Part shown: piece by piece, positions 34,664 to 42,070 of the stretch
How the letters are laid out: each line of letters begins with the position of its first letter
Numbering within the stretch: position 1 is the first letter of the stretch
Notes under the pieces: model-generated
The model's database searches: none
What the model saw: only the letters and a program-made list of their open reading frames with translations
Told to the model about the DNA's origin: nothing
Made by a program: the position numbers and the translations under genes
Assembly (NCBI RefSeq): GCF_004346845.1
Contig: NZ_SMGI01000002.1
Coordinates: forward strand, 744,001 to 808,000
Source of the DNA: Winogradskyella wandonensis
GTDB taxonomy: Bacteria; Bacteroidota; Bacteroidia; Flavobacteriales; Flavobacteriaceae
Reading direction: 5' to 3'
DNA: 64,000 bases

Positions 34664-35461
34664 ATGACTAAAGAATTTCAAAATAAAAACCAATGGGCAT
34701 TAATCCTTGGCGGAAGCTCAGGCTTAGGTTTAGCAACTGCAAAAAAGTTAGCCAAACACGGCATGAACATTTGCATTGTACATCGCAATCCGCGAATGCA
34801 AGAAGAAGCGATTCAAACTGAATTCGAAACCATAAAACAAGAAGGCGTTGCTTTTAAATCCTTCAACACAGACGCTTTTAAACCCGAAAAAAGAACCGCT
34901 GTAATCGAAGCTTTACAATCTGAGTTTGGAGATAAACACAAAATAAAAACTTTAGTTCACAGCGTTGCAAAAGGAAATTTAAAACCAATGGTTTCAGAAG
35001 ATAACCCCTTTTTAAAACACGATGATTTTGCTTTGACCATTAAGGCAATGGGTATTAGTTTATACGATTGGACAAAAGCACTTTTTGACGCTAAACTTTT
35101 TGCTGAAGACACCAGAATTATAAGTTTTACAAGCGAAGGCAATAGCAAAGCGTGGCAAAATTATGCCGCAGTTTCGGCTGCAAAAGTGACCTTAGAGGCC
35201 ATTACCAGAAACATTGCTTTAGAGTTTGCGCCATTCGGGATAAAAGCCAATTGCATCCAAGCAGGAGTTACAGACACGTCATCATTACGGATGATTCCTG
35301 GAAGCGAAAAAATTTTAGAGCACAGTTTAATAAGAAATCCAAACAAACGCTTAACCTTACCAGAAGATGTAGCTAACGCTGTTTACTTATTAAGTAAAGA
35401 TGAAGCCGCTTGGATTACAGGAACAGTTATTCCTGTTGACGGTGGAGAACATTTATGTTAG
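34664..35461 (+). CDS. FabL/FabI-like enoyl-ACP reductase (SDR family)
   Basis: This 265-residue short-chain dehydrogenase has LILGGSSGLGLATAKKLAKHG for NAD(P) binding and, unlike ordinary ketoreductases, a Y-x6-K active site (Y167, K174 in NYAAVSAAKVTLEA). Y-x6-K is the signature of enoyl-ACP reductases, and the downstream GIKANCIQAGVTDT and VDGG ending resemble FabL. It should saturate the trans-2-enoyl chain on the dedicated ACP. It starts a cluster with an HNH gene, dehydratase and ketosynthase, each joined by overlap or a one-base gap. Confidence 0.85.
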   Translation: MTKEFQNKNQWALILGGSSGLGLATAKKLAKHGMNICIVHRNPRMQEEAIQTEFETIKQEGVAFKSFNTDAFKPEKRTAVIEALQSEFGDKHKIKTLVHSVAKGNLKPMVSEDNPFLKHDDFALTIKAMGISLYDWTKALFDAKLFAEDTRIISFTSEGNSKAWQNYAAVSAAKVTLEAITRNIALEFAPFGIKANCIQAGVTDTSSLRMIPGSEKILEHSLIRNPNKRLTLPEDVANAVYLLSKDEAAWITGTVIPVDGGEHLC

Positions 35462-35462
35462 T

Positions 35463-36176
35463 ATGAAAAAAACATTTGATTCATATACAAAGGCCAAAGT
35501 TTTAAAGGCTTTTTTGAAAGACTCTTTAAGTCACAGACAAATAGAAAAAGACATTTTAGATATTCCGTATTTGGCTAGAGGTGGCGGTTTTGTGGCAATG
35601 GAGATATTGCATAGCTATAATATTAAGAAAGAAAAGAAAGGAATTTTAAAAAATAAATCTATAGATGAATTATATGAAATTAAAGATAAAAAGTTTAATC
35701 GGGGTTTAGATTTATTAATAGAGTTAGACTCTTCTTATGAAGAGTCTGAAAAATATTTTAACTCATTTTCTGAAATAGACAACAATATAATAACTGATAG
35801 AATTAGTCAAGTTAAAGCTAGAGTTTTTCAAGATAAACTAAGGAGGATAGTATTATCAAATTATTATTGTAAATGTGCTTTTTGTGAAATTGATAAAGAA
35901 GATTTATTGATATGCAGCCATATAAAGCCTTGGGCAATCTCAATCGAAGATAGATTGAAAGCAACTAACGCAATTTGTTTATGTGTTTTACATGATAAGT
36001 TATTCGACAAAGGTTATTTTGGGTTAGATTCTAGTTATAATATTGTCTTTTCAAAAAAGGCAGATTTGACAATAAAAAGAATACTTGAACCTTTAAAATT
36101 TAGAAAACCAATAAGAAGTCAACCAAGTTTAGAGTTTTTAAATTATCACTTAAAAGAGATTTGTTTAATAGAATGA
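35463..36176 (+). CDS. HNH endonuclease inserted in the fatty acid genes
   Basis: This is a 237-residue protein. The C-terminal part is an HNH_2-type nuclease: C138-x2-C141 (CKCAFC), SHIKPW with H153, N169, H177 in VLHDKLFDKGYF. The first 120 residues, rich in Lys and with LSHRQIEKDILDIPYLARGGG, are of unknown type and could bind DNA. It is inserted one base after the enoyl reductase stop and overlaps the dehydratase start by four bases, so it is co-transcribed, but it has no obvious role in lipid synthesis. It is visibly AT-richer than its neighbours (one 60-base line near 35641 has only 8 G or C), suggesting acquisition. Confidence 0.85.
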   Translation: MKKTFDSYTKAKVLKAFLKDSLSHRQIEKDILDIPYLARGGGFVAMEILHSYNIKKEKKGILKNKSIDELYEIKDKKFNRGLDLLIELDSSYEESEKYFNSFSEIDNNIITDRISQVKARVFQDKLRRIVLSNYYCKCAFCEIDKEDLLICSHIKPWAISIEDRLKATNAICLCVLHDKLFDKGYFGLDSSYNIVFSKKADLTIKRILEPLKFRKPIRSQPSLEFLNYHLKEICLIE

Positions 36177-36610
36177 ACCCAGAACAAATCATATCACTCT
36201 TACCATATCAAAACCCCTTTTTGTTTGTGGATGGTATCAATCAAATTTCAGAAGATGGAATAAAAGGTCATTACACCTTCAAACCAGATGAGTTTTTCTA
36301 CGAAGGTCACTTTAAAAACAACCCTATTACACCAGGTGTTATCCTAACGGAATGCATGGCGCAAATTGGTTTGGTGTGTTTAGGCATTTATTTAATAAAA
36401 GACGAATTGAATTCTGAAAATCAACCGCAAATAGCCTTAACATCTAATCAAGTAGATTTCTATTTGACAGTTTTACCCGGCGAAAAAGTGACTGTGACTT
36501 CAGAAAAAGAAGTGTTTCGTTTTAATAAGTTAAAGTGCAAGGTAAAAATGTTAAATGAAAAAGGTGAGTTGATTGCAAGAGGTTTAATTTCAGGAATGAT
36601 GAAAGCATGA
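36173..36610 (+). CDS. FabZ-like 3-hydroxyacyl-ACP dehydratase
   Basis: This 145-residue hotdog-fold protein carries the catalytic pair H46 (YEGHFKNNPITPG) and E60 (LTECMAQ) of FabA/FabZ dehydratases. It should remove water from 3-hydroxyacyl-ACP before the FabL-like reductase acts. The start at 36173 gives MNPEQIISLLPYQ, the conserved opening, and overlaps the HNH stop (ATGA). Its own stop overlaps the ketosynthase start, also ATGA, so the genes are translationally coupled. Confidence 0.88.
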   Translation: MNPEQIISLLPYQNPFLFVDGINQISEDGIKGHYTFKPDEFFYEGHFKNNPITPGVILTECMAQIGLVCLGIYLIKDELNSENQPQIALTSNQVDFYLTVLPGEKVTVTSEKEVFRFNKLKCKVKMLNEKGELIARGLISGMMKA

Positions 36611-37878
36611 AAAATAGAGTTGTCATAACAGGGTTAGGCGTTGTTGCGCCAAATGGTGTTGGAATTTCAGAATTTACCAAAGCGTTGAAACAAGGTAAAT
36701 CTGGAATTATGTTTCATCAAGAATTAGCAGATTTAAAATTCTCTTGTCAAATTGGTGGAATTCCAACTATTTCAGATGAACTAAAATCAAAATATTTTAC
36801 CGATTTACAGTTACGAGGTTTTAATAGTTCGGGTATTTTATATGGTTGCATTGCAGGCATCGACGCATGGAAAGACGCAGGCTTCGACAGTAATCCAGAT
36901 AGCGAATTGGACTATGATACGGGACTAATTTTCGGCACAGGAACTTCGGGTGTTGAGAAATTCCGAGAAGCGATTTACAAGCTTGATGAAGGTCAAGTAA
37001 GACGCTTAGGAAGCACTGTTGTGTTACAAACCATGGCAAGTGGTGTCAGTGCGTATTTAAGCGGAATGTTGGGTTTTGGTAATCAAGTCACTACAAATTC
37101 TTCGGCATGTACAACAGGAACCGAAGCTGTTTTAATGGGTTTTGAGCGCATCCAAAACGGAAAAGCTAAACGCATGTTGGTTGGTAGTTGTAGCGACCAC
37201 GGACCTTATGTTTGGGGCGGATTCGATGCCATGCGCGTTATGACGTATAAGCATAACGATTCACCTGAAGAAGCATCGCGACCAATGAGTGCAACAGCTT
37301 CAGGTTTTGTTCCCGGAAGTGGCGCGGGTGCGCTGGTTTTAGAATCTCTTGAAAGCGCTTTAGAACGCGGTGCCAAAATTTATGCTGAGGTTCTTGGAGG
37401 TGAAGTCAACTCTGGCGGACAACGTCAAGGCGGAACCTTAACTGCCCCAAATGCTGAAGCTGTGCAACGTTGCATTACAAAGGCGATTCAGAATTCGGGA
37501 GTTTCCTCAAATGATATAAATGTTATAAACGGGCATCTTACCGCAACGACAAAAGATGGTTTGGAAATCGAAAATTGGACAAAAGCTTTACATAGAAATG
37601 GAAGCAATTTTCCGTATATCAATTCAACAAAATCTATGGTTGGGCATTGTTTGGCTGCTGCTGGAGCTATTGAATGCGTGGCAAGTATTATTCAGCTTGA
37701 AGAACAGTTTATAGCACCAAATATTAATTGCGAAGATTTGCATCCAGATATTGAAGCAATTGTGAATCGCGAGCAAATTCCGACTGAAAAATTGAATCTA
37801 AATTTTGATGTGATTGCTAAAGCCAGTTTTGGATTTGGAGATGTGAATGCTTGTGTGATTTTTAGAAAATTCAAGTAG
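36607..37878 (+). CDS. FabF-like beta-ketoacyl-ACP synthase
   Basis: This 423-residue elongating ketosynthase opens with VVITGLGVVAPNG. Catalytic residues are C168 (SSACTTGTEA), H310 (INGHLTATTKDG) and H347 with K342 (TKSMVGHCLAAAG). The His310 loop differs from the usual NAHGTST pattern (Leu for Gly, Ala for Ser), which may affect chain specificity. It resembles ketosynthases of Bacteroidota aryl polyene and flexirubin clusters as much as housekeeping FabF. It should extend the chain that later primes the type III PKS. Confidence 0.88.
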   Translation: MKNRVVITGLGVVAPNGVGISEFTKALKQGKSGIMFHQELADLKFSCQIGGIPTISDELKSKYFTDLQLRGFNSSGILYGCIAGIDAWKDAGFDSNPDSELDYDTGLIFGTGTSGVEKFREAIYKLDEGQVRRLGSTVVLQTMASGVSAYLSGMLGFGNQVTTNSSACTTGTEAVLMGFERIQNGKAKRMLVGSCSDHGPYVWGGFDAMRVMTYKHNDSPEEASRPMSATASGFVPGSGAGALVLESLESALERGAKIYAEVLGGEVNSGGQRQGGTLTAPNAEAVQRCITKAIQNSGVSSNDINVINGHLTATTKDGLEIENWTKALHRNGSNFPYINSTKSMVGHCLAAAGAIECVASIIQLEEQFIAPNINCEDLHPDIEAIVNREQIPTEKLNLNFDVIAKASFGFGDVNACVIFRKFK

Positions 37879-37887
37879 TTTAGATAA

Positions 37888-37954
37888 TGTCACCTTGAGT
37901 GCAGTCGAATTACAATTTTCAATTTTATTAAATTGAAAATCACTCGAACTGACA
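37888..37954. repeat. Intergenic repeat with GCAGTCGA core and 11-bp hairpin
   Basis: TGAGTGCAGTCGA is followed by ATTTTCAATTT and its inverted copy AAATTGAAAAT (37914-37939) and by CACTCGAACTGACA, roughly the inverse of the left end. It separates the ketosynthase gene from the ACP gene and may act as a terminator. Confidence 0.7.
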
Positions 37955-37967
37955 TCATCAAAATCCC

Positions 37968-37975
37968 TATCTTTA
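37968..37975 (+). promoter_or_regulatory. Possible -7 box of the ACP gene
   Basis: TATCTTTA differs from TAnnTTTG only in the last base, 17 bases before the ACP ATG. No clear -33 element was found. Weak support. Confidence 0.3.
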
Positions 37976-37992
37976 CTATATAAAATAACAAT

Positions 37993-38244
37993 ATGACCAA
38001 TAACGAATTAATAGAAAAACTTAAAGGCATTATTGCCCCATATATCCAAGATGAAGCGGCTTTTGAAAACCTTAACGAAGACACGGATTTTGTAAAAGAT
38101 TTAAAGATTAATTCAGCCAATTTGGTCGATATCATTTTAGATATTGAAGACGAATTTGACATCCGGTTAGAAAATGAGGACATGGAAAAAATGCTCGATG
38201 TAAAATCGGCAATGGCTATTGTAAATGCTAAGCTCGACGCCTAA
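37993..38244 (+). CDS. Acyl carrier protein
   Basis: This is an 83-residue acidic ACP of four predicted helices. The phosphopantetheine Ser should be S41 in INSANLVDIILDIEDEF; the usual DSL box reads NSA here, which is a variant but keeps the Ser and the downstream helix II acidic pattern. It would carry the growing chain of the pathway. The stop overlaps the PPTase start by one base (TAATG), so the two are coupled and the pathway modifies its own ACP. Confidence 0.85.
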   Translation: MTNNELIEKLKGIIAPYIQDEAAFENLNEDTDFVKDLKINSANLVDIILDIEDEFDIRLENEDMEKMLDVKSAMAIVNAKLDA

Positions 38245-38804
38245 TGGTTGGCAACGATATTGTAGATATCGCACAAGCCCAGAAAGACTCTAATTGGCAA
38301 CGCCCACGTTTTTTGGACAAACTCTTTACTGAGAAGGAACAAGAATTTATCAAAAACTCTGGAGACAAAACTATTACCGTTTGGCAGTTGTGGTCCATGA
38401 AAGAGGCGGCTTACAAACTATATGTTCAAAAACATCCAAGTCGGTTTTACGCACCAAAGCAGTTTGAATGTGTCGCACATGCTTCAATTTGGAAGGTGAA
38501 TTACAAAGAGTTCTCATGTTATCTTTCAATCAAAAAAACAACAGATTACATTGTATCTGAAGCGCGATTAATTCCGCATAAAATGACATCTGAACTCGTA
38601 GTTTTTAAAGATGAAAATTTAAAAAGTCAGCGTCAAGTTTTAAGAGATAAACTAAGTGAAAGGATTAGTAAGAGCGACAATATTTGGACCAACACTATAG
38701 AATTCCAAAAATCAGAATTTGGTATTCCGACTGTGAAGTTTGATTCTAAAATAATGAATTTGAGCCTGACACATCATGGCAGATTTGGCGCTTTTGCTTT
38801 CTAG
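38244..38804 (+). CDS. 4'-phosphopantetheinyl transferase
   Basis: This is a 186-residue protein of the Sfp/AcpS superfamily that transfers the phosphopantetheine arm from CoA to the ACP. The two metal/CoA motifs are GNDIVDIA (D5) near the N-terminus and WSMKEAAYKLY (E54). Length suits a compact Sfp-like enzyme. It lies directly between the ACP and the exporter genes, which supports a dedicated system. Confidence 0.88.
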   Translation: MVGNDIVDIAQAQKDSNWQRPRFLDKLFTEKEQEFIKNSGDKTITVWQLWSMKEAAYKLYVQKHPSRFYAPKQFECVAHASIWKVNYKEFSCYLSIKKTTDYIVSEARLIPHKMTSELVVFKDENLKSQRQVLRDKLSERISKSDNIWTNTIEFQKSEFGIPTVKFDSKIMNLSLTHHGRFGAFAF

Positions 38805-38812
38805 AAATAACT

Positions 38813-41065
38813 ATGAAAAAATTAGAAAACCTCATATCAAAAATCATAAAATTCAGAATTGCAATCATTGCTTTTTTGGCAGTTGCTTTGGGATTTTCTG
38901 GCTATAATACGCTAAATAAATTAAGCGTTGACAACTCGCTTGGCATTTGGTTTTTAGAAGATGACCCAAGCTATCAAGCGTACATTAAATTTCAAGAAGA
39001 ATTTGGGTCTGACGAGATTTTTATTGCTATGTTTCCTGTCGAAAATGCTATTGGGAAAAAAGAGGTTTCAGATTTAAAAGCGCTTCACAACCGTATTGAT
39101 GCATTACCATACGTGCAAACCTCTTTCAGTTTAGCAAAAGCGAAATACCCTATTTACGCCAATCAGAAGATTAATTTTGATGATTTATATAATGACCAAC
39201 GAAGCGATAGAGGTTTAAAAAATCTATTCAGCAAACTGCCAAATATCACATCGCAGTTAGTGTCTAAAGATTATAAAAGTCAGTTCTTTTATATTCAACT
39301 AAAGCCAACATCTACGGTTGAAGAAGAGCGCCAAGCCATTGCTGCAGAAATGCGGCAAATTATCGAAGAAAACTACAAAAATTATTACCTCACAGGTCCA
39401 CCAGTTTTAAACGAGGCTTACAGTAAAGGTATTTATAAGGAGAGTCTCCTGTTTGGGGTTTTAACCGTTTTGGTGATTACGTTGATGTTGCTGTTTTTAT
39501 TGCCGAGTAAACGTTATTTAATTATTTCGTTATTATCCGTTGCCATACCGATTAGCTTACTTTTTGGACTCATAACATCGCTTGGATTTGCTCTGAATAT
39601 GATATCCATGCTCATTCCAACTATACTTATGGTTTATAGTGTTAGTGATGCAGTGCATATCATAAATATTTATCACAAAGAAGGCCTGACAAATAAATCG
39701 TTGACAAAAGTTGAACTTTTGGCTGTAGCCATTCGTAAAAGTTTTACGCCATGTTTTTACACGACTTTAACGACGTTTGTCGGTTATTTTGCACTGTATT
39801 TATCGCCATTACCAGCGTTTAAAAACATGGGTGTTTTTACCTGTATTGGCCTAGTGTTCAGTTTTATTTTGGTGTATATCATTACCATTATTGGATTTAG
39901 TTATATGAATCTCAATTTTGAAAAAGCAAAACCCTTATTAAGCTTAAAGCGTTTAAACCAATCTGCTTTTATCGATTGGTTGAATCGCGTGACATCCGAT
40001 TATAAAAACGGAATTATTGTAGGGTTTACAGCGGTTTTAATATTTGGGTTTTACTCTATTTTTCAGGTGAAAATAGACACCAATTCTCGTGATCTTTTGG
40101 CCGAAGGAAAAGCCAAACACGATTTACGAAAAGTTGAAACAGAACTTGGCGGTAGCAACCGTTTGCAAATAAATATTTCGACATCTGACGGAAGTGTTAT
40201 TCTGAATAAAGACGCGTTTAAACAGCTCGAAGATTTTCAAGCAAAACTTGAGGCAAACGAATTGATGTCTAATCCTGTTTCGGTGGTGACGATTAAACAA
40301 TTCTTAGAAAAGCGAACGCCAGTCTTGTTTCAATCTAATGTATCGGAAAATAAATTGAAAGAAACATTGGCTGAGGTTGATACTAAGAAAAATCAATTCT
40401 TTAAATTATTCTCGGATGATTTATCTACGGCAGGTTTTACTTTAACCCTGATGGAAGGACGCACATCTCAACTCAATAAAGTTTTAGACGATATAAAATT
40501 AGCGTTTGAATCGTCTTTTGATACTAAGAAATTCGATTTAAAAATTAATGGGTTTGCAGTGGTTTTTGCGCAGCTCAATAACTTTATTTTAGAAACACAA
40601 TTCAAATCGTTTTTTGCTGCATTTGTTGTGGCTTTCTTTTGCTTATTGTTTTTTATTAAACGCTTTAGAACAACGGTTTTAGTGCTCATCCCCAATCTTT
40701 TACCACTGACTGTTTTGGCAATTTTAATGAGTCTATTAGACATTCCATTAGACGTTACCACGGCGATGATTACGCCAATCATGTTAGGTATCGCTATGGA
40801 TGATACGATTCACCTTGTACACAAATACCGAAAAAGTAAACGCGTACAAGGTACAGCCGAAGAACGCATGAATAAAGCCATGCATTACACAGGAAGCGCT
40901 TTGTTTTCGACCACAATTGCTTTAGTTGGTGGCTTTTTAATCATAGCGAGCAGTGCCACGCCATCGGTTCGCGATTTCGGCTTGTTATGCGCTACAACTG
41001 TTGCTATTGCTTTAATTACGGATATTTTTTATTTGCCGGCGTTGTTGAAGAAGTTTGATAGATGA
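38813..41065 (+). CDS. MMPL/RND-family exporter
   Basis: This is a 750-residue membrane protein with duplicated halves: a helix near 17-33, a periplasmic loop, a five-helix block (about 207-385), a second helix near 400, another loop, and a final five-helix block (about 600-745). Motifs such as MIPTILMVYSVSDAVHII and MITPIMLGIAMDDTIHLVHKY fit the MMPL/SSD group, which uses the proton gradient to move lipids and hydrophobic products. Located at the end of the cluster, it probably exports the phenolic lipid or its precursor. It is nearly flush with the convergent ABC gene. Confidence 0.88.
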   Translation: MKKLENLISKIIKFRIAIIAFLAVALGFSGYNTLNKLSVDNSLGIWFLEDDPSYQAYIKFQEEFGSDEIFIAMFPVENAIGKKEVSDLKALHNRIDALPYVQTSFSLAKAKYPIYANQKINFDDLYNDQRSDRGLKNLFSKLPNITSQLVSKDYKSQFFYIQLKPTSTVEEERQAIAAEMRQIIEENYKNYYLTGPPVLNEAYSKGIYKESLLFGVLTVLVITLMLLFLLPSKRYLIISLLSVAIPISLLFGLITSLGFALNMISMLIPTILMVYSVSDAVHIINIYHKEGLTNKSLTKVELLAVAIRKSFTPCFYTTLTTFVGYFALYLSPLPAFKNMGVFTCIGLVFSFILVYIITIIGFSYMNLNFEKAKPLLSLKRLNQSAFIDWLNRVTSDYKNGIIVGFTAVLIFGFYSIFQVKIDTNSRDLLAEGKAKHDLRKVETELGGSNRLQINISTSDGSVILNKDAFKQLEDFQAKLEANELMSNPVSVVTIKQFLEKRTPVLFQSNVSENKLKETLAEVDTKKNQFFKLFSDDLSTAGFTLTLMEGRTSQLNKVLDDIKLAFESSFDTKKFDLKINGFAVVFAQLNNFILETQFKSFFAAFVVAFFCLLFFIKRFRTTVLVLIPNLLPLTVLAILMSLLDIPLDVTTAMITPIMLGIAMDDTIHLVHKYRKSKRVQGTAEERMNKAMHYTGSALFSTTIALVGGFLIIASSATPSVRDFGLLCATTVAIALITDIFYLPALLKKFDR

Positions 41066-41066
41066 T

Positions 41067-41999
41067 TTATTTCTGAAAAGAGAAGAATATCTGTGTTTCA
41101 GGCTCTATTGGTGTTTTATGATAAATGAATATGGTATTTGAGTCACAATCAACCTCAACCAACCAAAAATCTCCATTAAAATAGCTTGCTTTAACAATCC
41201 CTTTTTTGGTCGCTGAGGTGTCTCGAAGCGAATCTTCATCAACTATTCTGAGTTTATGCGCATAATAAATTTTACCATCAATCACATTAAACTCTCCAAA
41301 AAAGGAGGCAATTAATGGCAGTTTAGGATTGTTGTATAAGTTTTGTGGTGTGTCTTTAGCAATGATTTTTTTTTGGTCTAAAACTAGCATTTCATCGGCG
41401 AAGCCAAGAACATCATTATTGTCGTGCGTGGCGACAATGCATGCAATATTATTTTCTTTTAAATAAGAAAATACTCTTCTACGGAGCGATTGTTTTTTAA
41501 AATTATCGATATGGCTAAATGGCTCGTCGAGTAATAAAATTTCGGGTTGTTTGGCTAAGGCACGAGCTAAAGCTACACGCTGTTTTTGTCCGCCGCTAAG
41601 ATTTTTAATTTTTGTTTTTGCAAAAGCTTCGAGCTCAACAACTTTGATGAGTTCGGTGGTGCGTTTTTGTTTCTCTTCGTGATAGAAGCGTGATAAATAC
41701 TTTCCTATATTTTCTTCGACAGTTATAAAAGGCATCAAATCGAATTCCTGCGCCACGTACTTCATAAATTCGTAACCGATTACCAAGTTATGTTTTGGTC
41801 CTAGGATTTGGGTGTCTTTCCAAAAAATGTCGCCTTGGTCTACATCATATTCGCCATAAATAAGTTTTAAAAGCGTGCTTTTTCCAGAGCCACTTTTGCC
41901 AATAATCGCTAGATTTTTACCTTTTTCAAGATTAAAACTGATATTATCTAATACCAGAGTTTTATCGTAACCAAAAGTTATATGTTTTACTTGAAGCAT
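41067..41999 (-). CDS. ABC transporter ATP-binding protein
   Basis: This is a 310-residue ATPase with Walker A GKSGSGKST, Q-loop region, signature LSGGQKQRVALARAL and Walker B LLLDEPFSHID. The last about 90 residues form an extra C-terminal domain (FNVIDGKIYYAHKL onwards), which resembles the regulatory tails of PotA/ModC-type importer ATPases. No permease or binding protein is adjacent, so the partner is unknown. It is the sole gene of its transcript, convergent with the exporter. Confidence 0.85.
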   Translation of the reverse strand: MLQVKHITFGYDKTLVLDNISFNLEKGKNLAIIGKSGSGKSTLLKLIYGEYDVDQGDIFWKDTQILGPKHNLVIGYEFMKYVAQEFDLMPFITVEENIGKYLSRFYHEEKQKRTTELIKVVELEAFAKTKIKNLSGGQKQRVALARALAKQPEILLLDEPFSHIDNFKKQSLRRRVFSYLKENNIACIVATHDNNDVLGFADEMLVLDQKKIIAKDTPQNLYNNPKLPLIASFFGEFNVIDGKIYYAHKLRIVDEDSLRDTSATKKGIVKASYFNGDFWLVEVDCDSNTIFIYHKTPIEPETQIFFSFQK

Positions 42000-42003
42000 T
42001 ATG

Positions 42004-42011
42004 CAAAAATA
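42004..42011 (-). promoter_or_regulatory. -7 box of the ABC ATPase gene
   Basis: TATTTTTG on the minus strand matches TAnnTTTG and ends four bases before the ATG at 41999. The same close spacing occurs at rbfA, so a leaderless transcript is predicted. Confidence 0.45.
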
Positions 42012-42012
42012 A

Positions 42013-42043
42013 GACCTACAAAGCTATTACCACTTTGTAGGTC
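42013..42043 (-). terminator. Terminator of the prolyl oligopeptidase gene
   Basis: GACCTACAAAG and CTTTGTAGGTC are perfect 11-bp arms around a nine-base loop, followed on the minus strand by TTATTTTTG. It lies 27 bases after the stop codon and directly next to the promoter box of the ABC gene, so terminator and promoter abut. Confidence 0.75.
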
Positions 42044-42070
42044 AATTTTATTATAGTCTTTGGCAAGTAC

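Noticed and set aside
30409..37954. CRISPR-like array from recurring GCAGTCGA elements
   Set aside because: Copies are dispersed over kilobases, vary in sequence and have no regular spacers or cas genes.
29292..41065. Flexirubin or dialkylresorcinol (darA/darB) cluster
   Set aside because: No DarA/DarB-type pair, ammonia-lyase or tyrosine-lyase gene is present; the ring-forming enzyme is a type III PKS, so flexirubin is not supported.
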